From NCBI GenBank assembly GCA_015060225.1, contig SUYX01000005.1, forward strand, positions 1 through 64,000: a DNA stretch of 64,000 bases, read 5' to 3'. Position numbers and translations under genes: made by a program. Below the pieces are notes generated by a model. The model was given only the letters and a program-made list of their open reading frames with translations. It had not been told where the DNA came from and searched no databases. Shown piece by piece: positions 7,484 through 17,297 of this stretch. Every line of letters begins with the position of its first letter. Positions within the stretch are counted from its first letter, which is position 1. This DNA comes from Bacteroidales bacterium (GTDB taxonomy: Bacteria; Bacteroidota; Bacteroidia; Bacteroidales; UBA932).

Positions 7484-10009
7484 TTAACCATAAATATCCT
7501 TTATGTTGGCAAGCCTTGCATCCAGTTCGCTCAGGTCACCTACCAGTACCTGGCGGGCCTTGCTCCCCTCGTAAGGGCCAACTATTCCTGCAGCCTCCAA
7601 CTGGTCCATTATTCGGCCAGCCCTGTTGTAGCCCAGGTTCATCTTCCTCTGGATGAGTGATGTTGAGCCCTGCTGGTGCATTACCACAAGTTTTGCCGCA
7701 TCTTCAAATAGCGAATCCCTGCGGTTGAGGTCAACTTCACCTACTCCTCCGTCATCCTCCTTGTCCTCACCTACATATTCAGGCAAATAGTGTGCCGTAG
7801 TGTAACCTCTCTGCTCTGCAATGAAGTCCACTACCCTCTCTACCTCCTTGGTATCTATTAAGGCACATTGTACACGGGTGAGTTCACCTCCAATTGAGAT
7901 AAGCATATCTCCGCGTCCTATCAGCTGATTTGCTCCGGTCTGGTCCAGAATGGTCCTTGAGTCCACACTTGAACGCACCATAAATGCAATCCTGGCAGGG
8001 AAGTTTGCCTTAATGTTACCGGTAATTACACTTGTGGTAGGTCTCTGGGTTGCAATTACAAGGTGGATACCAATTGCACGGGCCAACTGAGCAAGACGTG
8101 CTATAGGCTCCTCTATCTCCTTGCCGGCTGTCATAAGCAAATCTGCAAACTCATCAATTACAACCACTATATAAGGCAAGAAACGGTGCCCTTTCAGAGG
8201 ATTTAGCTTCCTGCTCAAGAACTTCTCATTGTACTCCTTTATGTTCCTCACATATGCCAGTTTCAGCAGGTCATACCTTGCATCCATCTCTATACAGAGC
8301 GATTTGAGTGTATATACCACCTTCTGGGTATCTGTAATCACAGGTTCATCTGCATCGGGCAACTGTGCCAGAAAGTGCTTCTCAAGTTTTGAGTATAGCG
8401 ACAACTCCACCTTTTTAGGATCCACAAGCACAAGTTTCATCTCCGACGGGTGCTTGTAGTAGAGCAGTGATGTAAGGATTGCATTCAGACCTACAGATTT
8501 ACCCTGCCCTGTAGCTCCTGCTACAAGAAGGTGTGGCATCTTGGCAAGGTCGAAATGCATTACATCGTTGGTGATTGTCATACCCAATGCCACTGGCAGG
8601 TCATAGCTCTGCTGCTTGAACTTCTCGTCATCCAGCACAGAGAGCATGGATACTACACTTGGCTTCTCGTTTGCCACCTCAATTCCAATTGCATTTGTAC
8701 CAGGGAGGGTAACAACACGGACACCCTTGGCTGCCAAAGACAACTGTATATCCTCCTCCAGCCTCTTTATCTGTGCAACACGCACTCCCGGTGCCGGAAC
8801 TATCTCATAGAGGGTTACAGTAGGTCCCACTCTGGCCGATATCTTGGTAATGCCTATCTTGTAGTTGGCAAGGGTCTTTACAATCTGCCTGTTGTTCTTC
8901 TCAAGCTCCTCTCTTGTTACAACATACCACTTGTCCTTGTAATCCTCCAGCAATGTGAGCGGCGGTGCCTGGTACGAAGAGAGGTCCAGTCTCGGATCAA
9001 ACGGTTCCATCTCTTCCAACTCCTCATCTTCTGCAGCCTCATCCTGAGTTACAGGGGTATCGTCGGGAGTAGAAAGGACCTCTACAGTGAGATGCTCTTC
9101 CCCGTCATTTTCCTCCACTTCATCCTCAACAGCTCCGTTCCCCTCTACCACTTCAATCTGCAGTTCAATTTCATCACCCTTCACCTCCTCTTTCACCTCT
9201 TCCTCCACATCAAAATCATCATCCCCCACAACCTCAAATTTAGGGTTTACAGCCTCTTCCGGTGCCTCTTCGCATGTTACCGGAACCTCAACATCCAAAT
9301 CCGGGAACAGACTCTCCTCAGACGCTGCCTTCTCTGTTTCCTGCGCAACCTCCTCCTCAACAACAGATTTTGGTTTTGGAGCTGTAACACGCTCCACCCA
9401 ATTGTAGAACCCTGTTATTATCTTTCCGTTTACAAGGATGAGCCATATCACCAGCAGAGCAAATACTATGCTTCCTGTCCCTACAGAGCCTATCATATTG
9501 TTGAGCCAGGTTATGACAAAATAGCCATATGAGCCGCCTGCTCCACCTCCAAACCAGTCATCAACTTTTGTGAAAGAAAAGATGTATGAAAATGCCAGTG
9601 ATACCAATATACACCCCAACAATGAGAGGATAAAGAATCTCAGCAATTTGAGTTTCTTAAGTTTAAGGCAATAGAGCGAGACCCCAAGAAAGAAGAAAGG
9701 CACAATGAATGCTCCAAGGCCAAACAATCTTGCCACAAGGAAATTGGCCCATACGAGCCCCAGCTTGCCACCCTGGTTCTCCACCTCAACAGCTGCATTG
9801 AACATCTCCCTGTTATGGAAGAGGCTCTGGTCATCAGCCCATGTAAAGATATAAGAAACCAGTGAAATGAATGTATATACTGCAACTATAAGGGACAGCA
9901 GACCGCATACCAAATTAAAGGCATCACGCCTTTTAGGGACCTGGGTTTCTGCCTTTGCCTTAAGTTTCTCCTCTTTTGTAAGTTTGGTCTTAGTCTTGGT
10001 CTTTGCCAT
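7484..10009 (-). CDS. ftsK: DNA translocase FtsK/SpoIIIE
   Basis: The hexameric pump that moves chromosome termini through the division septum and activates dimer resolution. The 841-residue product has four N-terminal membrane segments (about 33-55, 88-115, 122-145, 170-195), a very acidic linker (215-340), then the motor with Walker A GATGQGKS (498-505), Walker B VVVIDEFADLL, and IATQRP. The C-terminal gamma domain (GSTSLIQRKMNLGYNRAGRI) reads the polar KOPS-like sequences. Length and order match the family. It lies between the DUF4290 gene (2-base gap) and the LolA-like gene, the usual neighbourhood in this order. Confidence 0.97.
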   Translation of the reverse strand: MAKTKTKTKLTKEEKLKAKAETQVPKRRDAFNLVCGLLSLIVAVYTFISLVSYIFTWADDQSLFHNREMFNAAVEVENQGGKLGLVWANFLVARLFGLGAFIVPFFFLGVSLYCLKLKKLKLLRFFILSLLGCILVSLAFSYIFSFTKVDDWFGGGAGGSYGYFVITWLNNMIGSVGTGSIVFALLVIWLILVNGKIITGFYNWVERVTAPKPKSVVEEEVAQETEKAASEESLFPDLDVEVPVTCEEAPEEAVNPKFEVVGDDDFDVEEEVKEEVKGDEIELQIEVVEGNGAVEDEVEENDGEEHLTVEVLSTPDDTPVTQDEAAEDEELEEMEPFDPRLDLSSYQAPPLTLLEDYKDKWYVVTREELEKNNRQIVKTLANYKIGITKISARVGPTVTLYEIVPAPGVRVAQIKRLEEDIQLSLAAKGVRVVTLPGTNAIGIEVANEKPSVVSMLSVLDDEKFKQQSYDLPVALGMTITNDVMHFDLAKMPHLLVAGATGQGKSVGLNAILTSLLYYKHPSEMKLVLVDPKKVELSLYSKLEKHFLAQLPDADEPVITDTQKVVYTLKSLCIEMDARYDLLKLAYVRNIKEYNEKFLSRKLNPLKGHRFLPYIVVVIDEFADLLMTAGKEIEEPIARLAQLARAIGIHLVIATQRPTTSVITGNIKANFPARIAFMVRSSVDSRTILDQTGANQLIGRGDMLISIGGELTRVQCALIDTKEVERVVDFIAEQRGYTTAHYLPEYVGEDKEDDGGVGEVDLNRRDSLFEDAAKLVVMHQQGSTSLIQRKMNLGYNRAGRIMDQLEAAGIVGPYEGSKARQVLVGDLSELDARLANIKDIYG

Positions 10010-10011
10010 CT

Positions 10012-10650
10012 CTATTTATTGTTTTTCCACCTTTTACCGTTATTGTTCTGTTTTCCTTTGCCGCCGTTGTTCCTGTGGGGCTTCTGCTGGGGATTCATCC
10101 CCATACCAATGTGAACTCCTTCAGGGACTGTTATTCTTCCGTCAGAAAGTTTGTAGATATCGTTGAAGATTGTCTCCTCGGATACAGAGTCCTTGTTCCA
10201 TATAAGGTACTGCTGCTTCATATATGATGCCAGAGTCTTAATCATACTGGTCTTTACCTCATCATCTTCCCTCTGGGCAATAACCTCTATCATATTCTGT
10301 ATATTCCTGCCATAATGGGCCGCCTTTACCGGTGTCTTCTGCAATGGAATGGGTGCCGGAGGGGTTGAAAGGCTCTCCCTTGTAGGGGTAGCATAGGGAG
10401 AATCAATATCTATATTGAAATCTGAAATCACCTGTACATGGTCCCACAATTTGTGCTTGAAATCATTTATATCCCTCAACTGAGGATTAAGGGTTCCCAT
10501 CACCTGAATCACAGACTGTATCTGTTCATTGCGTTTCTCCTTGGTGGGAAGGGAAGCAACATATTCCACCATCTCCTGCACATGTCTGCCATACTCCGGC
10601 ATGCGCAATTTCTCTCTCTGCGTATTATAATCCAATTCCTTCATACTCAT
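10012..10650 (-). CDS. DUF4290 family protein
   Basis: A 212-residue cytoplasmic protein of the Bacteroidota-specific DUF4290 family. The start at 10650 (MSMKELDYNTQREKL) is preferred; the track start at 10674 is a TTG inside the intergenic gap. Recognisable family stretches are MPEYGRHVQEMVEYV and YGRNIQNMIE, an internal duplication of YGR-x-(V/I)Q-x-M-(V/I)E. The C-terminal 30 residues are Asn/Gly/Lys-rich (GKGKQNNNGKRWKNN) and likely disordered and RNA- or DNA-binding by charge. No function is established. It is the gene before ftsK and probably co-transcribed with it. Confidence 0.85.
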   Translation of the reverse strand: MSMKELDYNTQREKLRMPEYGRHVQEMVEYVASLPTKEKRNEQIQSVIQVMGTLNPQLRDINDFKHKLWDHVQVISDFNIDIDSPYATPTRESLSTPPAPIPLQKTPVKAAHYGRNIQNMIEVIAQREDDEVKTSMIKTLASYMKQQYLIWNKDSVSEETIFNDIYKLSDGRITVPEGVHIGMGMNPQQKPHRNNGGKGKQNNNGKRWKNNK

Positions 10651-10676
10651 ATCTTGTCTAATTACAATCAACAAAT

Positions 10677-11633
10677 TTACTCAATATTTGCCATCTTCTC
10701 AATAAAATATCTCGGTCTTCTCTTTACCTCCCTGTATATCTTTCCAATATACTCGCCAATTACCCCTACGGCAGTAAGGATAGCCCCTCCAATGAACCAT
10801 AGCGAAACAAGGAGAGATGTCCATCCCGGCACCACATGCCCCACAGCATACTCATACAACGCATATGCAATAATTGCCAACGCCACAAATATAAACAGTA
10901 CTCCCGATGTTGTAATCAGTCTCAAAGGCTTGATGGAGAATGAGGTAATGCCATCTATAGCAAAACTCAGCATCTTTGAAAGGGGATACTTTGATTCCCC
11001 TGCAAACCTCTCGTTCCTGCTGTAATAGACATACTCCTGACTGTACCCCAAACTCCTTACCATTCCCCTGAGGAACAGATTCCTTTCCGGATGGGAAACC
11101 AGCGACTGCAATGCCCTCCTGCTCATGAGACGGAAATCTGCATGGTTATATACCACATCTCCCCCCATTGAGCTCATGAACTTGTAGAACATCTGTGCGG
11201 TATGCTTCTTGAAGAATGTATCTGTCTTGCGCTCATTTCTCACACCGTACACTATCTCATATCCTGCATTGAACTTGCGGGCCATCTCCACTATTGCATT
11301 CACATCATCCTGCAAATCTGCATCAATGGAAACAATTGCATCAAACTCACTCTGTGCGGCCCATTCCAACCCTGCCCACAAAGCATTCTGGTGCCCCACA
11401 TTATGGGCAAGCTTCAACCCCATAACCCTTTTGTCGCTTCCCGACAATTCTTCTATCAAACTCCATGTTGTATCCTTGCTTCCGTCATCCACATAGAGCA
11501 TCATACCCTTTGAGATTATTCCTTCTTTCTCCATTCCCTCAACAACAGCAGAGAGCTGGCGGGTTGTCTCATGCAACACCTCTTCCTCATTGTAACAAGG
11601 TACAACAATCACAAGTTTAGTGTCATTCATCAT
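10677..11633 (-). CDS. GtrB/ArnC-like GT2 polyprenyl-phosphate glycosyltransferase
   Basis: A family 2 glycosyltransferase that loads a sugar from a nucleotide donor onto undecaprenyl phosphate on the inner face of the membrane. The GT-A domain shows VVPCYNEEE, YVDDGSKD and the metal-binding DADLQDD; two C-terminal membrane helices (about 235-300) match GtrB/DPM1-like enzymes. The ATG at 11633 (MMNDTKL) is chosen over the track's TTG at 11657; it overlaps the end of the GtrA-like gene by 11 bases, indicating coupled translation. With the flippase and ArnT-like transferase in the same operon, a role in decorating an exported lipid or glycan is inferred. Confidence 0.88.
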   Translation of the reverse strand: MMNDTKLVIVVPCYNEEEVLHETTRQLSAVVEGMEKEGIISKGMMLYVDDGSKDTTWSLIEELSGSDKRVMGLKLAHNVGHQNALWAGLEWAAQSEFDAIVSIDADLQDDVNAIVEMARKFNAGYEIVYGVRNERKTDTFFKKHTAQMFYKFMSSMGGDVVYNHADFRLMSRRALQSLVSHPERNLFLRGMVRSLGYSQEYVYYSRNERFAGESKYPLSKMLSFAIDGITSFSIKPLRLITTSGVLFIFVALAIIAYALYEYAVGHVVPGWTSLLVSLWFIGGAILTAVGVIGEYIGKIYREVKRRPRYFIEKMANIE

Positions 11634-12012
11634 TCTTCCGTTTATTTTTGAATACAAATTTTACAAGTATAAAGTTTACAGGTATTGCAATTGCAAATAC
11701 CGGCAGCGGAGCCCATTTTGGCCCTATGCCAATCCATAGGAACAGATTGAGCAGAACCATATGGAGCAGATAATTAACCCCGTGCGCCCCAGCCATGCCA
11801 AAAAGCTTCTTCCAGGAAGGCGCACTTCCAAAAGTGAAATAGGAGGTGAGATAAAAATTCACCACAAAACTCAAAATGTAACCCACAGTATAGGCTATAT
11901 TAACATTTATGGCCATCTGCAGAAGAAAATATATCCCGTAGTGAAGGGCTGTACACACTCCCCCCACTATTCCAAAGCGGACAAATTCCCATATTACAGG
12001 ATTAATTTTCAT
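11623..12012 (-). CDS. GtrA-like polyprenyl-phosphate-sugar flippase
   Basis: A 129-residue membrane protein with four predicted helices and the GtrA signature RFGIVGGVCTALHYGIYF and VNFYLTSYFTFG. Members flip undecaprenyl-phosphate-linked sugars to the periplasmic side. It overlaps genes on both sides (11 bases each): the GtrB-like enzyme that would make its substrate and the LtaS-like transferase. Confidence 0.88.
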   Translation of the reverse strand: MKINPVIWEFVRFGIVGGVCTALHYGIYFLLQMAINVNIAYTVGYILSFVVNFYLTSYFTFGSAPSWKKLFGMAGAHGVNYLLHMVLLNLFLWIGIGPKWAPLPVFAIAIPVNFILVKFVFKNKRKNDE

Positions 12013-13990
12013 TCTCCTTTTTTCGCGGTTTGTCTGTTATCATCCCACTCCTCACAAGATACTCGGTACTCTGCAGCATTGAGAAGCAGTACTCCTTCAA
12101 CATCCTGAAAGTATCATTATCCTCCACCATATTTATTTTGTCACCTTCATACCTGTACCTGAACTCCTGGCCGGTCTCAGGTGAGTAAACATACAAATTG
12201 CTTGAGTCTCTTGCAGCCACAAGGTTGTCTGCAGTGTAGAACATGCAAGGTCTCTTTTCAACAATGAGATTCACTCCAAAATTGTTCTGCAGATATCCCA
12301 TCCCCAACATTCCAAGGAGCGTTGGTGCCACATCTATCTGACCTCCAAAACTGTCATAAACGCCAGGGGCTATCCCTTTCCCATAAATCATGAGCGGCAC
12401 ATGGTTATATGACTGGGGCATCTCGCACTCGGGTGTCCCAACCAGTTTGCCGTGGTCACCCATCAAAACAAATATTGTGTTGTCAAACCAAGGCTCCTTC
12501 TTTGCTGCATCAAAAAACTTCCTTATAGACCAGTCTGCATACTCAACAATAGCATCATCCATCTTTTCAGAGCGGGGTACAAAATACTCCGGAATTACAT
12601 AGGGAGGATGGTTGCTTATGGAGAGCAGCGCTGCAAAGAAAGGCTCTCCGCTTGCAGCCCTTTCACTCAACACAGGTAGGGCATACCCGTAAAGATAATC
12701 ATCCTGCACTCCAAAATGGTTTGCAATTTTCTCCTTGGGATAATCCTCCTGGGCATATATCTCATCAAATCCATTGGTACGGAAGAAGGCATTCATGTTG
12801 TCGTACTGGCTCTCGTGGGTCATGAAGAACATGTTATGGTAACCATTATCCTTCAAGACTGTCGGGAAGCCGCTGTAAACAGGAATCACACTCCCCTTCA
12901 TGGCATTACGCTTCATTATGGTTGGGAATGAGTAGAGGGTTGAATACATTCCGTGATTTGTATGTATTCCTGCTGAATAGATGTTTGTAAACAGCATGGA
13001 TTCCTCTGCAAGTGAATCCAGGAACGGGGTGAGCCCGCTTTTGTTCCCGAAGGTTCCCATCAGGTTGGCACTCATGGATTCCATAAAGATGAATACAATG
13101 TTCTTCTTCTGCGGATTTGCGGTTCCTTCAACCTCTCTGGCAATTGGGGAGATCCCCTCAATCCCCTCCCTGGAGAGCAATCTTTGCGCTGTAGGGAGAG
13201 CCTCCTCCACAGGCATTACATCCAGAAGCCTGTTCTCCTTGCGCTGGTCATCCAAATAACTTGTAAGGAGGTTGAAAACAGGATTCACCCCTATCTGGTT
13301 GAGGAAAGGATCTGTACAATAATATGCCTGGCTCACCTTAATTGGATTATATCCTGTACGTCCCCTTATGCCAAATACACATAATCCCGACAACACTGCA
13401 CCCATTACCAGAATTGTAACGAAATTCTTGAGAGTATACGGCAACACCGGTTTCCTGCTCTTCCTGTAAAATACCGTTGCAAACTTGAAGACCATGAAAC
13501 CGAACCCTATTACTGCCGCAAAACCCAGACAGATTGGGAAATAGTATGAACTCTCGCCAAATATCATTCCTGCCGTAGTTCCGGCATACCCGAACCAGTT
13601 GAAGATGGATGAGTTTATAATCTTAAAGAAATACTCAAAATATGGGATATTGGCCGCCGTGAATGAAAATGCAATGGCATAAAGTACTGTAAACCACACT
13701 GCAACAAATCTGTACAGCCACTTTGCGGTAAAGTTGAACATGGATGCTATCCACATTACAACCAGTGGAAGTATGAGAATATAGCACGCAATTACGTTGT
13801 CAAACCATACTCCCTTTACAAAAGCCATGGAATGCAGAAACCATTCCCCCTTAATCTCCTGCGGGAACTCATATGAAGTGCCAAGAAAAAGCACAAGCCT
13901 GAAGATGCCAAAAATGAGCAGCGCCAGCAGATGTACGGACAGCAAATACTCCAATGCGTATAAAAAACGTCTTATAGGACTCCTTTTCAT
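12002..13990 (-). CDS. LtaS/EptA-like sulfatase-fold phospho-transferase
   Basis: A 662-residue membrane enzyme of the alkaline-phosphatase/sulfatase superfamily. About five N-terminal helices reach to residue 200, then an extracytoplasmic domain starts near 290 with VFIFMESMSANLMG; the nucleophile is expected to be the Thr in AGIHTNHGMYSTL, and MGDHGK supplies further metal ligands. Relatives move phosphoglycerol or phosphoethanolamine from phospholipid to polymers or lipid A. Gram-negative bacteria have no lipoteichoic acid, so modification of lipid A or a surface glycan is the likelier job here. It overlaps the ArnT-like gene by 4 bases. Confidence 0.82.
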   Translation of the reverse strand: MKRSPIRRFLYALEYLLSVHLLALLIFGIFRLVLFLGTSYEFPQEIKGEWFLHSMAFVKGVWFDNVIACYILILPLVVMWIASMFNFTAKWLYRFVAVWFTVLYAIAFSFTAANIPYFEYFFKIINSSIFNWFGYAGTTAGMIFGESSYYFPICLGFAAVIGFGFMVFKFATVFYRKSRKPVLPYTLKNFVTILVMGAVLSGLCVFGIRGRTGYNPIKVSQAYYCTDPFLNQIGVNPVFNLLTSYLDDQRKENRLLDVMPVEEALPTAQRLLSREGIEGISPIAREVEGTANPQKKNIVFIFMESMSANLMGTFGNKSGLTPFLDSLAEESMLFTNIYSAGIHTNHGMYSTLYSFPTIMKRNAMKGSVIPVYSGFPTVLKDNGYHNMFFMTHESQYDNMNAFFRTNGFDEIYAQEDYPKEKIANHFGVQDDYLYGYALPVLSERAASGEPFFAALLSISNHPPYVIPEYFVPRSEKMDDAIVEYADWSIRKFFDAAKKEPWFDNTIFVLMGDHGKLVGTPECEMPQSYNHVPLMIYGKGIAPGVYDSFGGQIDVAPTLLGMLGMGYLQNNFGVNLIVEKRPCMFYTADNLVAARDSSNLYVYSPETGQEFRYRYEGDKINMVEDNDTFRMLKEYCFSMLQSTEYLVRSGMITDKPRKKENEN

Positions 13991-15735
13991 AACTGTTTCC
14001 GGTTGAACCTGTAAATATGTGTGATATCCCTGAAATCATTGCTCTTGAACTCAATTCCTGGAACCATCTCAATATCATACTCCGCAGAATAGGTATCCAT
14101 GAATTTCCCTGCCTCCTTATCTCCAATAATTACATATCCGTTGTCGGGAGCAAAATCCACAAACGGCACAATCCTGTTGTTCAAATAGAAATTGAGGGTA
14201 AAAGGATGCATCCTGTTTGCCATTACAGTATTGGTGATGTATGAATATACATACCCCACAGGGGCCAATTTGGCTATCATTTCTGCAGAAGGCTTGTTGG
14301 ACTTCACATTGAGCACTACCGGCTGGAAAACTCCGTCCAATGAGACAAACAATATAAACGCCATGAAGATTCCTTGCAATCCGGTCCTTATTTTCTCCCA
14401 TTCAATACCGGCACAACAGCGGCATTCCCTGTTCCTTAATGCAAAATATGCAACGGCCACCGCCAATGGCAACAAAGCCATAAGAAACTCCCAGCCAAAA
14501 GGAAGTGTCTGGAGGGAGTTGAGATATGCAATGTTTTCTGCAGCATGTTTTCCCCCAAAAATTGAATGGGGAACCAGGCCGCACCTTACAACAATAAATA
14601 CAAAAGAAAGGAACGCGAGCAGCCCGCCCATGAGGTTGTTGAACCATCTGAGAGCCTTTGGTCTGTTGTTGAGGAGCCAAATTATATACTCTGCAATAAA
14701 ATATGCAATGAACGGATATATCGGGAGCAAATAAACACTTCTCTTGCTCTTTGGAATGCAATAGAATACAAACATTATTGTTATGCTTAGCAAAGAGAAC
14801 AGCCTTGCATCATCCATACCCTTTATCCACTGTACAAACTTGCCCCACCACTCCTTTGGTTTTGCTGCCACTCTGGTGTACTTGAGAGTGAACAGAGACA
14901 TAAGCAACAATATTGTATACGGAACAAAACCTGTAACAACTGTCATTACATTGTAAGGCCAAGGATTCTCGTGTGATGCATAGCTCATCTTGCCCAGGAA
15001 CCTGTATACGTTCTCTTCCAGCACCAGCTGAAGAAAAGGTTCTCCACCCTGTTTCCATGCAGCAACATACCAGAATGCAGGCAAAATGCACGCAGCCAAA
15101 GCCACCCCTATGAACGAAAGGCATATCCGGAAAAAATTCATCCCCCTTATCCAGCAGAATGCTGCAACCACAGCACAAGGAAGCACAAGCCCTACAGGTC
15201 CTTTAGTAAGGAATGCCCCGCTAAGGAAAAGGATTCCCATCCACGGAATGCCTCTGAGCCCATTCTCTGCCCACTTGTACAACTGATATAGAGCCAGTAC
15301 CATAAAAGCAGCAAGCACCATATCTACACGGCAGTTCACCCCAGCCCTATGTACCTCAAAATTTGTAAGGGTAATGAGGGCTGTAAGGAGGGCAACCTCC
15401 CGTCCCCGCCTTTTTGCAAAAAAGGCATACCCTACAAGAACCATTGCCGCCAATGCCACAGCAGAGGGGAACCTTGAGGTATATTCGTTCACCTCTCCGG
15501 TAACGGTAGATGCAGCCGCAATCATCCAATGGAAGAATGGAGGCTTATAAGCCATATCTACTCCGTTGGTGGTAGGAAGGGTCCAGTTTGAATCATTTAT
15601 CATTGCCTGGGCAACCAGAGCCTCACGCGGCTCACCCCTTGTATGAAAACTGCTTTTGCCCAAAAAAAGGAAAAGTGAAAGGAAACTCACAAGGGCAACC
15701 AGCCAGAAAAATCTATCTTTAGAGATATTAACCAT
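13987..15735 (-). CDS. ArnT-like family 39 glycosyltransferase
   Basis: A 582-residue polytopic enzyme with the GT39/ArnT N-terminal pattern: an acidic GEPREALVAQAM loop, W-x-L-P, and YKPPFFHWMIA. About a dozen helices precede a periplasmic C-terminal domain. ArnT transfers a sugar such as aminoarabinose from undecaprenyl phosphate to lipid A outside the inner membrane; the exact sugar here is unknown. It is the first gene of the overlapping four-gene envelope operon, behind a TAACTTTG promoter box. Confidence 0.85.
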   Translation of the reverse strand: MVNISKDRFFWLVALVSFLSLFLFLGKSSFHTRGEPREALVAQAMINDSNWTLPTTNGVDMAYKPPFFHWMIAAASTVTGEVNEYTSRFPSAVALAAMVLVGYAFFAKRRGREVALLTALITLTNFEVHRAGVNCRVDMVLAAFMVLALYQLYKWAENGLRGIPWMGILFLSGAFLTKGPVGLVLPCAVVAAFCWIRGMNFFRICLSFIGVALAACILPAFWYVAAWKQGGEPFLQLVLEENVYRFLGKMSYASHENPWPYNVMTVVTGFVPYTILLLMSLFTLKYTRVAAKPKEWWGKFVQWIKGMDDARLFSLLSITIMFVFYCIPKSKRSVYLLPIYPFIAYFIAEYIIWLLNNRPKALRWFNNLMGGLLAFLSFVFIVVRCGLVPHSIFGGKHAAENIAYLNSLQTLPFGWEFLMALLPLAVAVAYFALRNRECRCCAGIEWEKIRTGLQGIFMAFILFVSLDGVFQPVVLNVKSNKPSAEMIAKLAPVGYVYSYITNTVMANRMHPFTLNFYLNNRIVPFVDFAPDNGYVIIGDKEAGKFMDTYSAEYDIEMVPGIEFKSNDFRDITHIYRFNRKQL

Positions 15736-15755
15736 TGTTGTATAATTATAAACAA

Positions 15756-15763
15756 CAAAGTTA
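15756..15763 (-). promoter_or_regulatory. -7 box TAACTTTG of the envelope operon
   Basis: Minus-strand TAACTTTG fits TAnnTTTG and lies 20 bases before the ArnT-like start codon at 15735. The surrounding sequence is very AT-rich; no clear -33 TTG at 19 bases. Confidence 0.4.
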
Positions 15764-15800
15764 ATTATTTATAAACAATTATTTGATGATATAAAATAAA

Positions 15801-15834
15801 AAAAGAACAACTCATAAGAATTGTTCTTTTTATT
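15801..15834. terminator. Terminator hairpin after the initiator tRNA
   Basis: AAAAGAACAA (15801-15810) pairs perfectly with TTGTTCTTTT (15821-15830) around a 10-base loop. On the minus strand it follows the tRNA and ends in a T-run, so it can stop hisS-tRNA transcription before the envelope operon promoter. Confidence 0.7.
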
Positions 15835-15836
15835 AG

Positions 15837-15909
<73 letters not shown>

Positions 15910-15946
15910 GTGTTATTGGACTGCAAAAGTAGAGGTTATTTTTCAA

Positions 15947-17296
15947 TTATGCAAATTTTATTTCATCTTTTTTGCATACAATCTGCTCTCCAGTGGTCTG
16001 GTTCTTTATATTTACCACACCGTCAGCCACTTCCTGCTCGCCCACAATTACAAAGTATGGAATGTTTTTCTTTGCAGCGTAGTCGAACTGTTTCTTCAGT
16101 TTGGTTTTATCGGGATAAATTTCACAATTTATTCCCTGTGCCCTCAAACCTGCTATGATTGGAAGTGAGTATGCCACCTCTGCATCACCCATATTTGAGA
16201 AGAGGACTTTGGTACCTCCTATTGCCTCTTTGGGGAATTTGTCCAATCCCTGAAGCACATCGTAGATACGGTCTGCGCCAAACGAGATGCCTACGCCGCT
16301 CATACCAGGAAGGCCGAAGATTCCTGTAAGGTCATCGTATCTTCCACCGCCACAGATGCTTCCTATTGCAAAGTCCTTTGCCTTCACCTCAAAGATTGCA
16401 CCGGTATAGTAGTTTAGGCCACGGGCTAGTGAAAGATCTATCTCCACCTCCTGCTTTATTCCGGCAACTGCAATGTATCCGAAGAGTTCCTCCAGTTCTG
16501 CAAGTCCTTTAAGACCGGCCTCACTGCTTGCCAATATACCTTTCATTGTTGCAAGTTTCTGTTCAGTGGTTCCGCTCAACACCAGCACAGGCTCAATGGT
16601 TGCAATTCCTTTTTCATCAATTCCCCTCTCTGCCAATTCTGCTTTAACGGCATCAAGTCCAATCTTGTCTATCTTGTCTATTGCAACTGTAATGTCAACA
16701 AGTTTGTCGGGATGACCTATCACCTCTGCCAAACCCTGAAGCACCTTTCTGTTGTTGATCTTGATGCATACATTTATACCGAACTTTGCAAACACCTCAT
16801 CAACTATCTGCACAAGTTCAAGTTCATTTATAAGGGATTTGCTCCCGATAACATCTACATCACACTGGTAGAACTCCCTGTAGCGTCCTTTCTGCGGACG
16901 GTCTGCCCTCCATACGGGCTGTATCTGGTAACGTTTGAAAGGGAATGCCAGTTCGTTCTGGTGCTGCACAACATATCTTGCAAACGGTACTGTAAGGTCA
17001 TATCTGAGACCTTTCTCGCAAACCTTCAATGAGAGGGCATTGCTGTTCTCCAACTGCTCGGGCTGTACACCCGAGAATGCATCTCCCGAATTGAGTATCT
17101 TAAAGAGGAGTTTGTCCCCTTCGTCTCCATATTTGCCCAAAAGGGTTGAAAGGTTCTCCATTGAAGGGGTCTCCAACGGAGCAAACCCGTATTTCTTGAA
17201 TACTGAACGTATTGTGTCAAAAATATAATTTCTTCCTGCCATCTCTGCAGGCCCAAAGTCTCTCGTACCCTTTGGAATGCTTGGTTTCTGAGCCAT
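15947..17296 (-). CDS. hisS: Histidyl-tRNA synthetase
   Basis: A class II synthetase of 449 residues that charges tRNA-His. It begins [10 protein letters not shown], shows motif 2 in [21 protein letters not shown], the histidine-specific signature [14 protein letters not shown], and motif 3 in the [14 protein letters not shown] region. The C-terminal anticodon-binding domain ([21 protein letters not shown]) is complete. It is separated from the upstream NfnB-like gene by one base and followed by the initiator tRNA. Confidence 0.97.
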   Translation of the reverse strand: MAQKPSIPKGTRDFGPAEMAGRNYIFDTIRSVFKKYGFAPLETPSMENLSTLLGKYGDEGDKLLFKILNSGDAFSGVQPEQLENSNALSLKVCEKGLRYDLTVPFARYVVQHQNELAFPFKRYQIQPVWRADRPQKGRYREFYQCDVDVIGSKSLINELELVQIVDEVFAKFGINVCIKINNRKVLQGLAEVIGHPDKLVDITVAIDKIDKIGLDAVKAELAERGIDEKGIATIEPVLVLSGTTEQKLATMKGILASSEAGLKGLAELEELFGYIAVAGIKQEVEIDLSLARGLNYYTGAIFEVKAKDFAIGSICGGGRYDDLTGIFGLPGMSGVGISFGADRIYDVLQGLDKFPKEAIGGTKVLFSNMGDAEVAYSLPIIAGLRAQGINCEIYPDKTKLKKQFDYAAKKNIPYFVIVGEQEVADGVVNIKNQTTGEQIVCKKDEIKFA

Positions 17297-17297
17297 A

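Noticed and set aside
8531-9532. 333-residue plus-strand ORF opposite ftsK
   Set aside because: It is the antisense of a strongly conserved gene and has shadow-type composition (rich in Leu, His, Cys, Arg) with no recognisable motif or promoter.
14192-14734. 180-residue plus-strand ORF opposite the ArnT-like gene
   Set aside because: Antisense shadow of a clear membrane protein gene; no promoter or conserved motif.
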